From the NCBI RefSeq assembly GCF_000633635.1, contig NZ_AYPQ01000003.1, forward strand, positions 153,694 through 217,693: 64,000 bases of DNA, written 5' to 3'. Of the stretch, positions 1 to 9,262 are shown piece by piece. The notes beneath the pieces are model-generated. The model was not told the DNA's origin and did not search any database. It saw only the letters and a program-made list of their open reading frames with translations. Both the position numbers and the translations under genes were made by a program. The stretch comes from Enterococcus crotali (GTDB lineage: Bacteria; Bacillota; Bacilli; Lactobacillales; Enterococcaceae). Positions within the stretch are counted from its first letter, which is position 1; every line of letters starts with the position of its first letter.

Positions 1-1455
1 ATCAAAATAAACAGCCAAGATTTGATTTATTTCAGCATGATCTTGATTTTCTGGAAGCCATTCTTTGATTTTTTCAGCTAAAGAATAAGCAACCTTAACC
101 AGCGAATCAATCGGTGCATGTTGATGGATAAATTCTTTCTCTTCTTCATCACAAACTTGTTTGATTTTGTCAAATTCTTTTTCGACTTTGTTAAGTGCAC
201 GAATCAGCTTTGTTTGTTTTTTATCGAGTATCGCTTTTAAAGAAGACATGCGGCTTTTGGATAACACCGCTGAATACATTTCTCTAGAGCGATTCACTAA
301 ATTATGGACTTCATCTACTAAAAATATATTTTCTTTGACTTCTGTCTGCTCCTCAAAAAAACGTCTTAAATAGACAACCGGATCAAATAAATAATTATAA
401 TCGCAAATCACTAAATCACACCACAAACTAACATCTAAAGACAGTTCAAAAGGACATAAGGTATGTTTACGTGCGTAACGTTCGATGACTTCACGAGTAA
501 ATTGATTTTCATTATTTAACAAATCCCATAAGCCTTCATTCAATCGATCATAGTAACCATTGGCAAAAGGACATGCTTCCGGCGTACAATTTCGTTCAGT
601 TAAGAAACAGATTTTATCTTTTGCTGTCAAGGTAACACTTTTTAGCTGCATATCCTTTCGTTTCATCGCTTCCACAGCATCTTCGGCTACTTGGCGAGTG
701 ATTGTTTTAGCAGTTAAATAGAACGCTCTTTCTGCTTGTTCTTCACCGATTGCTTTTAGTGTTGGAAATAAAGTCGAAATAGTTTTTCCCGTTCCAGTCG
801 GTGCTTCAACAAATAATTTTTGATCACTTAAAATTGTTTTATAGACAGCCACAGCCAGTTCCCGTTGACCAGCTCGATAATCGCCATATGGAAAAGGTAA
901 TTTTTGTAATGAGCAATTCCGAATCTGACGCCAATTGGCTTTAAAAATCAGCCATTGTTCATATTTTTGAGTCAGATCGTCAAAGAATATTTTTAGCTCT
1001 TCTTTGGTAAATTCTTTTGTTTGTCGAGTGATTTCTTCGGTTGTAGTTTGATAGTAGGTCAATTGTAACGTGATTTCATCCAAGTCTTCCTGCTGGCAGT
1101 AAATATGTCCGTAGCACATCACCTGATACCAATACATGTCGATTTGTTCTTCTAACAATTCCGAAAAAGCGGGTTCAGATGTTTTGATTTCATCGATTAC
1201 TGTCCGTTTTTGGTCATTGATAAAGAGGCCATCTGCTCGCCCTTCGATTATGTATGTCTGTTGATTCAATTCTATGTCAATGGCTAATTTTATTTCTTTT
1301 TGATACTTCTCACCAGCTGTTTTTTGTAGCTTCCGATGAATTTTAGCACCTTCCAGCGCAGTATGTTCACTGCTTGTATAGCGAGCATCAATGCTGCCTC
1401 TGCGTAAAATGAACTCCACTAATCTGCGGACTGCAATTCTTTGTGTACTTTGCAT
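1..1455 (-). CDS. Nuclease/XPD-like ATP-dependent DNA helicase (C-terminus cut off by window edge)
   Basis: Only the first 485 codons are present; the frame stays open to base 1. The ATG at 1455 follows AGGTGG. Residues about 70-90 carry a PD-(D/E)XK nuclease-like core (GRADG, then IDEIKT). Walker A (EAPTGTGKT) lies near residue 216 and a DEAH-type VDEVHN near 379. Between them are four spaced cysteines (KIC, RNC, EAC, TLCPFE), as in the iron-sulphur domain of XPD/DinG helicases. The likely role is a repair helicase that unwinds DNA, with a fused Cas4/RecB-like nuclease. The family is distinct from the dinG gene at 11-14 kb. The helicase assignment is firm; the substrate is unknown. Confidence 0.88.
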   Translation of the reverse strand, partial: MQSTQRIAVRRLVEFILRRGSIDARYTSSEHTALEGAKIHRKLQKTAGEKYQKEIKLAIDIELNQQTYIIEGRADGLFINDQKRTVIDEIKTSEPAFSELLEEQIDMYWYQVMCYGHIYCQQEDLDEITLQLTYYQTTTEEITRQTKEFTKEELKIFFDDLTQKYEQWLIFKANWRQIRNCSLQKLPFPYGDYRAGQRELAVAVYKTILSDQKLFVEAPTGTGKTISTLFPTLKAIGEEQAERAFYLTAKTITRQVAEDAVEAMKRKDMQLKSVTLTAKDKICFLTERNCTPEACPFANGYYDRLNEGLWDLLNNENQFTREVIERYARKHTLCPFELSLDVSLWCDLVICDYNYLFDPVVYLRRFFEEQTEVKENIFLVDEVHNLVNRSREMYSAVLSKSRMSSLKAILDKKQTKLIRALNKVEKEFDKIKQVCDEEEKEFIHQHAPIDSLVKVAYSLAEKIKEWLPENQDHAEINQILAVYFD

Positions 1456-1603
1456 GTTCGATCCCACCTATCATTTACTCATTATAGAACATACATTCGT
1501 AAAATAAAAGAGGATAGAACAAAATATAGGCATTTTGTTCTATCCATACTAGCATGTATAATTTAGGTGCAACACTAAAAATTGAAGGCGGAAAAGCCTG
1601 TTC

Positions 1604-1682
1604 TGAGGTTGAGCCAGGAGTGTCTAACCTTGAGAAATGAGAAGAGCTGCTTCTGATCCCACCGTTTATTCGGGCTCTTCGT
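1604..1682 (+). repeat. Dispersed intergenic repeat, copy 1 (short form)
   Basis: This copy carries the blocks GAGGTTGAG, GAGAAATGAGAAGA, GCTTCTG and CCCACCGTTTATTCGG. They recur in the same order at 14059-14163 (+), and on the minus strand at 27703-27820 and 33926-34101. It sits downstream of the GNAT gene and upstream of the helicase. It has no convincing ORF. Confidence 0.6.
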
Positions 1683-1695
1683 TCATAGTATAAGC

Positions 1696-2178
1696 TTACT
1701 CTAAATCAATATAATAGAGTAGGATATCTTCATACTCTCCAGAAATATTTCTATAAGCTTTTGGAACTTTACCTATTTTAGTAAATCCAATTTTTTCATA
1801 CAATTGGATAGCGTACTGATTTGTTGTAACAACTGCATTGAACTGTAGTATGTTATATTTCAGTACTTTTGAGATCTCAATAGAATGTAAAACTAACTGT
1901 TTTCCAATCTTGTTTCCTCTAGCACTTTCTTTGACAGCGTAGGAAGCATTTGCGACATGATCAAGTCTTCCTATTGAGTTAGGGTGTAAAATATAAACCC
2001 CGACTACTTCGGAATTGATTATAGCAACCCCAGTAAAGTCTTGGATTTCAAAAAAGACTTTTGCTTCCGTTACTGTTAAAGTATTTTCTTGCGGAAAATA
2101 CATACCTGAGGTGATTGCATCATTCCAGATGCTGGTAATTTCTTTCAAATATTTATCGTTGTATTCTTCAATAATCAT
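1696..2178 (-). CDS. GNAT family N-acetyltransferase
   Basis: The protein is 160 aa with a single GNAT fold. The central stretch VVGVYILHPN followed by ESARGNKIGKQLV is the acetyl-CoA-binding R/Q-x-x-G-x-G/A motif, and QLYEKIGFTKIG is the usual C-terminal motif. I chose the ATG at 2178 because GGAGG ends 8 nt upstream; the in-frame ATG 15 nt earlier overlaps that site. It probably acetylates a small molecule or amino group; the substrate cannot be inferred. It is a single gene between a repeat and an AT-rich spacer. Confidence 0.85.
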   Translation of the reverse strand: MIIEEYNDKYLKEITSIWNDAITSGMYFPQENTLTVTEAKVFFEIQDFTGVAIINSEVVGVYILHPNSIGRLDHVANASYAVKESARGNKIGKQLVLHSIEISKVLKYNILQFNAVVTTNQYAIQLYEKIGFTKIGKVPKAYRNISGEYEDILLYYIDLE

Positions 2179-2436
2179 GTTCTTTTCCTCCATTAATTTG
2201 TATTTATATTAACGAAAGAATGGAACATCACATTCATACAATGTTGAATAAAACATATTTTTTCTCCTTCAATTCAAAAATTATTGTTACATGAAAAGTT
2301 CCTTTACTATAATAATACTAATAATAATTTTGTAATGCAAAAAAGAATTATCAACATTTCTTTTTCTCAAAGATATATTAAATGTTGCACTTGATTTGAT
2401 AATTCTAGTAGATATAAAAATCATACGTTCGTTCCG

Positions 2437-3594
2437 TCAGGTAGAATAATCACTATTTATTTTGACATATTCATAACTTAAATCGCAACCAACCACTTCA
2501 AAGGTTTCTGAACCTTGATGTAAATCTACGGTTAGATAGATATCTTCATTTTTTTCGATGTATTCGGCGATTTGCTTGATGTTGTGTTTTTCTTCATTGT
2601 TGTTTAAAAAAATCGGATAAGCTCCATAATAAATTTCTACTTTGTTTTGATCAAAAATCAAGCCTTCTGTTTTACCTAAAGCCATTGCGATTCGTCCCCA
2701 ATTAGGATCATGACCAAATAATGCTGTTTTCACTAAAGGCGAATTGATGATCGATTTTCCAGCTTGTTTAGCTTGTTCCTTTGTCTCAGCATTTTTAACG
2801 GTGACAAACATCGTTTTTGTTGCACCTTCTGCGTCCTTTACCACATCTATTGCCAATTCTCTACACAGTTGATTCAGTGCTTTTTGTACTTGTGCTTGTT
2901 CGACTTCATAATGGTTACTAGCTAAAAAAGCGACAGTATCGCTTGTGCTCGTGTCAGAATCGATACTGATCGTATTGAAAGATTGATTTACTGCCGTTTT
3001 CAACATCGGATATATCGCTTCTTTCGCTATTTTGATATCAGTTAAAATATAGGCCAACATCGTGGCCATATTGGGTTCAATCATACCTGAGCCTTTGACA
3101 ATTCCTAAAATCGTGCCAGCACCAACTTTTAAACTACGAACCTTGATTCTTTGATCTGTCGTTAAAATAGCGTGCGCAAAATTATTATAGTCCTGATCTA
3201 ATTCAATTGGCTGTTGTTTCAAATACGTTTCGATCAGTTCAATTGGCAACTGAGGACCAATGACTCCTGTGGAAGAAGGCAAAATATTTTCTTTATCGAT
3301 CTGTAGCTTGCTGGATAAGCAGTCTAAAATCTTGAATTCATTTTCTCGTCCAGTTTGTCCTGTTGCAACATTTGCTATACCGCTGGTTACTACGACCGCT
3401 TGTAATTCAGCATTTGCAACATGAGCTTTGCCAATCGGTATACATTCTCCACAAAAGGTATTTTTCGTGAATACAGCCGCCGCGTGACTAATTTCATCTG
3501 CTACTATCAAACCCAAATCCTTTTTTCTTTTTTTGATTCCAACATGAGCACCATAAAACTTAAACCCTTTAGGGACTTCTTCATATTCTTCCAT
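2437..3594 (-). CDS. argJ: ArgJ-family glutamate/ornithine N-acetyltransferase, orphan
   Basis: The protein is 385 aa, close to the usual length of about 400. ArgJ transfers acetyl from N-acetylornithine to glutamate, and in bifunctional forms also from acetyl-CoA. Seen here: the self-cleavage and catalytic region KGSGMIEPNMATML, with the nucleophilic Thr after Ala, and the conserved GHDPNWGRIAMA near the C-terminus. The usual NSGNANACTG signature is altered to TSGIANVATG. No argC, argB, argD or argF lies beside it. Three ARG-box-like sites sit just upstream, so arginine (ArgR/AhrC) control is likely. Family assignment is firm; whether it is mono- or bifunctional is open. Confidence 0.9.
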   Translation of the reverse strand: MEEYEEVPKGFKFYGAHVGIKKRKKDLGLIVADEISHAAAVFTKNTFCGECIPIGKAHVANAELQAVVVTSGIANVATGQTGRENEFKILDCLSSKLQIDKENILPSSTGVIGPQLPIELIETYLKQQPIELDQDYNNFAHAILTTDQRIKVRSLKVGAGTILGIVKGSGMIEPNMATMLAYILTDIKIAKEAIYPMLKTAVNQSFNTISIDSDTSTSDTVAFLASNHYEVEQAQVQKALNQLCRELAIDVVKDAEGATKTMFVTVKNAETKEQAKQAGKSIINSPLVKTALFGHDPNWGRIAMALGKTEGLIFDQNKVEIYYGAYPIFLNNNEEKHNIKQIAEYIEKNEDIYLTVDLHQGSETFEVVGCDLSYEYVKINSDYST

Positions 3595-3652
3595 TCGTTA
3601 CACCATCCTACTATTATTAGCGATACATTAAAACCCCTCTATATTTCTCTAA

Positions 3653-3733
3653 TTTTATAAAAGTATAAATCAAAGAAATCAAATAGTCAATGATTTTTAT
3701 ACACCAAATTGAAGTATAAAGTATTTTTATACA
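3653..3733 (-). promoter_or_regulatory. Cluster of ARG-box-like operators upstream of argJ
   Basis: The best site, 3713-3733, is a near-perfect dyad: GTATAAA, then AATAC, then TTTATAC, read on the minus strand. Related half-site pairs occur at about 3691-3705 and 3653-3669. The form matches Firmicute ArgR/AhrC boxes. Binding is inferred. Confidence 0.5.
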
Positions 3734-3764
3734 AAATAATCACGAAAAACAGTATATTAATGTA

Positions 3765-3802
3765 AAAAAAGAGCACTCAGATTGTTCTGAATGCTCTCGT
3801 TT
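3765..3802 (-). terminator. Rho-independent terminator after the BI-1 gene
   Basis: On the minus strand an 11-bp stem (GAGCATTCAGA / TCTGAGTGCTC, one wobble) with loop ACAA is followed by a run of seven T. Confidence 0.85.
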
Positions 3803-3817
3803 TTATTCTGTTTCTAA

Positions 3818-4498
3818 TTAATTATTTTTACCGAAAATACGCAAGAAAGCTAAGAATAAGTTGATAAAATCAAGATATAATTGTAAAGCGAAAAATACAG
3901 CAATTCCAGTACCAGCTTGTCCACCTGTTTCATTATATACTTGACGAATTCTTTGATTATCATATGCTGTGATTCCAGCGAAAATCAAAACCATCAAGAT
4001 TGAAATGAAAAATGATACTGCACTGCTACGTAAGAAAAAGAAATTGATGACCATTGCAATAATAATCCCGATTAAGGCACTATATGCGGCATGACCCATT
4101 GCAGATAAATCTTTCTTTGTAAACATTCCGACAAATGCCATTGCACCAAATGTTGCTGCAGCACTCACAAAAGCACTTACTACAGTTGCTTGGGCGTATA
4201 ATAACAACGTTGCAGAGATTGTCACACCATTTAAGATAGAGTAAACTAAAAATCCGCTGATTGCTAAAGTCGGATTTTTTTGTGCTCTAACACCTAAAAA
4301 TAAAACTAAGCCAATCTGCAACAACCATAGTCCGAAAAATAATACTGTAGAATTTAGTAATGTTACCAATACAATTGGGAAAACGTTTAAAATCAGATAG
4401 GATACTAAGGCACTAACACCGATTCCCATTGCTAAAAATGCATATATTTTTGAATAAAACTTGTTTATTCCAACATTTGCTACTGCGCCATTATTCAT
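3818..4498 (-). CDS. Bax inhibitor-1/YccA family membrane protein
   Basis: The protein is 226 aa, almost entirely hydrophobic, with about seven membrane segments. It has the family C-terminal pattern GITAYDNQRIRQVY followed by LQLYLDFINLFLAFLRIFG. BI-1 (TMBIM) proteins of bacteria such as YetJ are pH-sensitive calcium leak channels of the cell membrane. Its start overlaps the end of the upstream MaoC-like gene by 8 bp, so the two are probably translationally coupled. A strong terminator follows. Confidence 0.88.
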   Translation of the reverse strand: MNNGAVANVGINKFYSKIYAFLAMGIGVSALVSYLILNVFPIVLVTLLNSTVLFFGLWLLQIGLVLFLGVRAQKNPTLAISGFLVYSILNGVTISATLLLYAQATVVSAFVSAAATFGAMAFVGMFTKKDLSAMGHAAYSALIGIIIAMVINFFFLRSSAVSFFISILMVLIFAGITAYDNQRIRQVYNETGGQAGTGIAVFFALQLYLDFINLFLAFLRIFGKNN

Positions 4499-4973
4499 TT
4501 GTTTCTCCTTCTTTCTCTTCTAAATCTTCTAATGTTACTTGAGGCGGCTGAACCATTACCACTGCATCAAGTACTCGATCTTCTTCTTCATTGACAGCTT
4601 CAATCGAAATCGTCACAACGTCTTTCATTTTATCTACCTTGATCACCTCAAACTGAAACGTCAACGTCTCATAATGAAAAACTGGTTCTACAAAGTTCAC
4701 CGAAAAGTTGACCACATGAGAGCCTGGTCCTGGTAAATGCTTTGAAATTGCACTGGTGATGATTCCCATCAACATGATCGATGGAACGATCGGTTTGTTG
4801 TATTCTGTTTTTTGGGCATAATCATGTTGGATATATAAGGGATTGGCATCGTTTGTTAAGCCCAAATAAAGAAGCAACTCTTTATCTTCGATCGATTCGG
4901 TTAAAGACAGCGAATCGCCTTCCTCAATATCTTCGATGGTTTTGCCTAATTTTCTCGGTTTTCCGATATTCAA
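4491..4973 (-). CDS. MaoC-like hotdog-fold protein, probably lacking the catalytic His
   Basis: The protein is 160 aa, a single hotdog domain. The hydratase 2 motif is recognisable as NDANPLYIQHDYA, but the His normally after N-P-[LIV] (D-x-N-P-L-H) is Tyr here. The second conserved block, YNKPIVPSIMLMGIITSA, is present. Active relatives hydrate enoyl-CoA or dehydrate acyl-ACP; with the His replaced this copy may bind acyl thioesters without hydratase activity. The acidic C-terminal tail (residues 145-160) runs into the overlap with the BI-1 gene, with which it forms a two-gene unit. Confidence 0.75.
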   Translation of the reverse strand: MNIGKPRKLGKTIEDIEEGDSLSLTESIEDKELLLYLGLTNDANPLYIQHDYAQKTEYNKPIVPSIMLMGIITSAISKHLPGPGSHVVNFSVNFVEPVFHYETLTFQFEVIKVDKMKDVVTISIEAVNEEEDRVLDAVVMVQPPQVTLEDLEEKEGETNE

Positions 4974-5036
4974 ATTAGTACACCTCCACTAATGATAAGA
5001 TAATTGTACCAAAATGACGACAAAAGGCAAGTTAAA

Positions 5037-5086
5037 AAGAAGAGGCTTCAACAAATCACAAAATAGATCGTTGAGGCTTCTTCTTC
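5037..5086 (-). terminator. Probable terminator after murC
   Basis: Inverted 14-mers (GAAGAGGCTTCAAC / GTTGAGGCTTCTTC on the plus strand) are followed on the minus side by a short T run. The minus-strand stem has two mismatches that become G-T wobbles on the other strand. Confidence 0.6.
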
Positions 5087-5098
5087 AAATTGATTATT

Positions 5099-6436
5099 TT
5101 ATAAAACGCTTCTTGTTGTATTACTTAATAATGTTTCGTAGGCTTGTTCAAATTTTTGAACATCCCCAGCGCCCATAAAGACCATTACAGCATTTTCATG
5201 ATCTAATAGTGGAGAAACATTATCTTCTTTGATGACTTGACCGCCTTTTTGAATTTTACTTCCTAGATCTTCGATTTTCACGTCACCTTGTTGTTCCCTT
5301 GCAGAACCAAAAATATCACAAAGGTAAACAGCATCCGCTAAATCCAATGCTTCAGCAAAATCATCCATTAACGCAATTGTCCGTGTAAAAGTATGCGGCT
5401 GGAAAACGGCGATGATTTCTTTATCTGGATACTTTTGACGTGCTCCATCGATCGTTGCAATGATTTCTGTTGGATGGTGCGCATAATCATCCACAATGAT
5501 CATGTCAGAGACTTTTTTCTCAGTAAAACGGCGTTTCACACCTTCAAATGTCAACATTTCTTCTGCTACTTTTTTCATATCTAATTTTTCAAAATACGCC
5601 ACTGCAATCACACCTAAAGCATTCATGATGTTATGTTGACCAAATGCAGGCAAGACAAAGTGTCCGACGAATGTATCGTGGTGATACACATCAAAAGAGG
5701 AACCTTGCGTTGTTCGTTTGATATTTTTAGCTTGAATATCATCATCATCTGCTAAACCATAGTAATAAACAGGCACGTCTGTTTCTAATTGACGCAGATA
5801 TTTATCATCACCATAAGCAAAAATCCCTTTTTTAACTTGTTTTGCCATTGTTTGAAAAGCAGAAAATACATCTTCGATACTCTTAAAATAATCTGGATGA
5901 TCAAAGTCAATATTTGTCATGATCGCATAATCTGGAGAATAGGCCAGAAAATGACGACGATACTCACAAGCCTCAAAAGCAAAAAACTCGGCATTTGGAT
6001 CCCCGTGACCTGTGCCATCACCGATCAAATAACTTGTTGGCGCAATACCAGTCAATACGTGAGAAAGCAAGCCAGTTGTACTTGTTTTCCCGTGAGAGCC
6101 AGTTACCGCAACACTTGTATACGGTTGAATAAAGCGTCCAATAAAGTCATGATAACGAATGATTTCAGCACCTAATTCTTTTGCTCGCACCAATTCTTCA
6201 TGTGTATCAGGGAATGCATTCCCCGCAATAACAATCATATCTTTTGTAATATTATCCGCATCAAACGGTAAAATAGTAATGCCCGCTTTTTCTAAGTCAC
6301 GTTGAGTGAAAAAATATTCATCTACGTCTGAGCCCTGTACTTGATACCCTTTTTCAAATAATACAAGCGCCAACGAGCTCATTCCTGATCCTTTGATCCC
6401 AACAAAATGATGTAATTTACTTTCTTGATTGCTCAT
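5099..6436 (-). CDS. murC: UDP-N-acetylmuramate--L-alanine ligase
   Basis: This cytoplasmic enzyme adds L-Ala to UDP-MurNAc using ATP, the first peptide step of peptidoglycan synthesis. The protein is 445 aa, full family length. Motifs in order: N-terminal [11 protein letters not shown] nucleotide-binding loop, [15 protein letters not shown]-loop near residue 110, [11 protein letters not shown], and the C-terminal FQPHTFTRT and MGAGD motifs. The ATG follows GAGGATTAAA. In Bacillus murC follows sftA; here the upstream gene is a short disordered protein with its own terminator, and a 390-bp spacer suggests murC has its own promoter. Confidence 0.97.
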   Translation of the reverse strand: MSNQESKLHHFVGIKGSGMSSLALVLFEKGYQVQGSDVDEYFFTQRDLEKAGITILPFDADNITKDMIVIAGNAFPDTHEELVRAKELGAEIIRYHDFIGRFIQPYTSVAVTGSHGKTSTTGLLSHVLTGIAPTSYLIGDGTGHGDPNAEFFAFEACEYRRHFLAYSPDYAIMTNIDFDHPDYFKSIEDVFSAFQTMAKQVKKGIFAYGDDKYLRQLETDVPVYYYGLADDDDIQAKNIKRTTQGSSFDVYHHDTFVGHFVLPAFGQHNIMNALGVIAVAYFEKLDMKKVAEEMLTFEGVKRRFTEKKVSDMIIVDDYAHHPTEIIATIDGARQKYPDKEIIAVFQPHTFTRTIALMDDFAEALDLADAVYLCDIFGSAREQQGDVKIEDLGSKIQKGGQVIKEDNVSPLLDHENAVMVFMGAGDVQKFEQAYETLLSNTTRSVL

Positions 6437-6815
6437 TTTAATCCTCTTCTCTTAATTCCTATATAAATATATAATTATTCTACTTATTAAATTCGTACGT
6501 TCCTCATTATCATATAAAATTTGGAAATAATCAACCCATAATATCCTTCAATTTATTAGATATCATAAATCTTTTTTCTCGCAATAACACGCAAGCAATG
6601 GGAAAAACTATTTTTAAGTTTCTTTCTCTCTATTTCGTTTGCTAAATGTTGATACAAAAGCATTCATCAAACAAATTAAATAACAGCTTCTTATAAACTC
6701 ACCAAAAAAAGAGTATTACTTTCTAATTAAATACCCTGTCTTTTTTAATTTTTCTAATTGGATAAGTTATAGCTCTTTATTTCAACCCTTTATTGATCTA
6801 ATCATTTTCTGTATA
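6437..6815. other. Non-coding spacer upstream of murC
   Basis: AT-rich spacer with no convincing ORF or RNA structure. It probably contains the murC promoter, but several equally weak candidates exist and I do not assign one. Confidence 0.4.
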
Positions 6816-6854
6816 TAAAAAACAGTAAGTATTTTAAGAAAAATACTTACTGTT
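6816..6854 (-). terminator. Terminator overlapping the 3' end of the disordered-protein gene
   Basis: A perfect 12-bp stem (ACAGTAAGTATT / AATACTTACTGT) is followed by T6 on the minus strand. The stop codon of the upstream gene (6834-6836) lies inside the hairpin. Confidence 0.85.
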
Positions 6855-7733
6855 CTCAAGTTCCATACTGGAATCTTCAATAATTCCGCTTAGCGGTTTA
6901 TCAAGGATGCCTTTCTTTTTTTCTTGCTCTGCTTCTGCTACTTTTTGCCCGTAAGCTGTTTGGGTTTTAGCATTTTGTTTTGCAGTTTTCAATTCTTTTC
7001 TAGAGCGAGGTAAGGTTTGGCTGATATCCTCTTCTTGTCCAAAACGCTCCATATCAGGTTTGATCTGTTGATACTGACGTCTTGTGACAGGAATTTCCGG
7101 TGAATCTTTAGGAATGTTGAACTTTTGAACGGTTGGGTCTTCATTCCCTTTTACTTGAAACGCGGCCGGTTCATCGTCAAAAAGCAAATACGAACTTTTT
7201 TCTTTTTTCATCGCTGCGGCTAATTCTTGTTCTGATAAAACAGGTGCCGTAGTTTCTGGTATTACGGAAGCTGGAATATATTTCGGTACAAAATAAGAAC
7301 GAGTCTCATACGTAAAATCTTTCGAGAAGGCTGCTTTATTTTTTTTAGAAGTTTGATTAGAACCAAACCCATAAGCGCTTCTTTTTGGCATATCACCAAA
7401 TAAATTGTTTTTTTGCTTCGGTGACGTTGTTTTATTATGTGTCATCATATAATTCGGTAGATTAGATTTATGGCGCGCTAACTCTGCTACCTGTTCTTGA
7501 CTATGAGAAACATGTTGGTTATTGGTTTGTGTAGGCTTTTTTTTCAATGTTGGTTGAACTGAGATTGGATCTATGACCGGAGCACTTTCTTGTACCTGAG
7601 TGTTCGATTGAGTCATCATTGGATCTTCTTGGAACAATGTTCGTTTATTTTCAGAAGTTAATTTCACGCCTAAGTCATCGTCATAAGCTGGAAAACGAAA
7701 ATGTTTTCTTTTGATTTGAGTTGGGTTTTCCAT
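6834..7733 (-). CDS. Disordered protein at the sftA position upstream of murC
   Basis: The protein is 299 aa with no membrane segment and no catalytic motif. It is rich in K, Q, S, T and P, with many short charged stretches, so it is probably intrinsically disordered. A conserved-looking island near the middle, YFVPKYIPASVIPET, resembles the linker motif found before the motor of SftA/FtsK-like translocases. In Bacillus and Listeria the gene just before murC is sftA. I infer, weakly, that this is a motorless relic or replacement of SftA. I chose the ATG at 7733 over the one at 7742 because AAGGA sits 9 nt before it. Confidence 0.6.
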   Translation of the reverse strand: MENPTQIKRKHFRFPAYDDDLGVKLTSENKRTLFQEDPMMTQSNTQVQESAPVIDPISVQPTLKKKPTQTNNQHVSHSQEQVAELARHKSNLPNYMMTHNKTTSPKQKNNLFGDMPKRSAYGFGSNQTSKKNKAAFSKDFTYETRSYFVPKYIPASVIPETTAPVLSEQELAAAMKKEKSSYLLFDDEPAAFQVKGNEDPTVQKFNIPKDSPEIPVTRRQYQQIKPDMERFGQEEDISQTLPRSRKELKTAKQNAKTQTAYGQKVAEAEQEKKKGILDKPLSGIIEDSSMELENSKYFS

Positions 7734-7852
7734 TCGAGTCATTCCTTTATTCTACTTTCTGTCAATTTTACCACAAAATCGTGGAATTCTAAACAAATTA
7801 CCTTACTTTTCTTTTTTCTAGCGACACTTTTAACAAAACAGTTCATTGTTTA

Positions 7853-7899
7853 TAAAAATGAGTCGTTGAAACAAAGAATAAGGCTTCGTTTCAACGACT
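7853..7899 (-). terminator. Terminator after asnS
   Basis: A perfect 12-bp stem (AGTCGTTGAAAC / GTTTCAACGACT) is followed by CATTTTTATA on the minus strand. Confidence 0.85.
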
Positions 7900-7915
7900 A
7901 ACTAAATAGTAATTT

Positions 7916-9213
7916 TTAAGGGTAAATACGGTTTAATAGACGTGGGAATGGACTTGCTTCACGAACGTGCTCAATTCCAGCTAACCAAGTCACTGTGCGC
8001 TCCAAGCCTAAACCAAAACCGGAATGTGGTACAGAACCATAGCGACGTAAATCTAAATACCAAGAATATTCTTTTTCATCTAGATTGTGGTTGCGAATTT
8101 GCTCTAACAAGTAATCATGGTCAATGGCTCTTTCAGAACCACCGATGATTTCTCCATAGCCTTCAGGTGCGATCATATCGGCACAGATCACAACGTCATC
8201 ACGCGTTGGATGTGGTTTCATATAGAAAGCTTTGATAGCTTTTGGATAGTTTAAGATAAATACTGGACGGTCAAATGAATTGGCAATAAATGTTTCATGC
8301 GGTGAACCAAAATCATCGCCCCACTCAATATCATCAAACCCATTTTTCTTCAATAACTCAACTGCTTCGTCATAAGATATACGTGGGAATGGTAATTGCG
8401 TATATTTTTTCAAGACTTCTCTATCACGCTCTAACACGTCTAAGGCATGATCACAATTGTCTAATACGCTTTGAACTAAGAATGCAACATATTGTTCTTG
8501 CACTTCTAAACTTTCTTCTTGGTGCATAAATGCCATTTCTGGTTCGATCATCCAGAACTCGATCAAATGACGACGCGTTTTTGATTTTTCCGCTCTAAAG
8601 GTTGGTCCGAATGAGAACACTTTACCAAAAGCTAACGCTGCTGCTTCCATGTATAGCTGTCCACTTTGAGATAGATACGCTTTTTGGTCAAAATAGTTTG
8701 TTTCAAATAAATCAGTCGTACCTTCTGCTGTACTTGCAGTTAGGATCGGCGGATCGATTTTAACAAAGTTATTGTTGTTGAAAAATTCATATGTTGCACG
8801 AATAATTTCGTTACGGATTTGCATGATTGCGTGTTGACGTGAAGAGCGTAACCATAAATGACGGTGATCCATCAAAAAGTCGGTACCATGTTCTTTGGGT
8901 GTAATTGGATAGTCATGGCTTTCACCGATCACTTCAATACCTGTCACACCAATTTCATAACCAAACTTCGAACGGCTGTCTTCTCTGATTTCACCTATGA
9001 TCCAAACAGAAGTTTCTTGTGTGAGACTTTTTGCTAGCTGAAAGACTTCTTCTGGTACTTCACTTTTTACTACAATTCCTTGAAAATAAGCTGTTCCATC
9101 ACGTAATTGTAAAAAGGCAATCTTTCCGCTTGAACGTTTATTGGCGATCCAAGCCCTATTTTTACTGTTTCCCCTACATGATTTTTTGAATCAATAATTT
9201 GAATTTGTTCCAC
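7916..9213 (-). pseudogene. asnS: Asparaginyl-tRNA synthetase, one frameshift
   Basis: AsnRS charges tRNA-Asn. The class II core (motif 2 region [14 protein letters not shown], motif 3 [10 protein letters not shown]) is intact from 8947 to 7916. The N-terminal anticodon-binding OB domain is in another frame. From the GTG at 9213 (after GGAGAG) the frame reads normally for 19 codons up to GETVKIG, then breaks at 9154-9156. Adding one G to the GGG run restores [20 protein letters not shown] and joins the whole gene (432 aa). Because asnS is normally essential, a sequencing error is more likely than real loss. Order dinG-tseB-aspB-asnS is conserved in Firmicutes. Confidence 0.93.
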
Positions 9214-9262
9214 AATCGTCTCTCCATTCATCTATTCTTTTACCTATCCCGAATTAAGTCAT

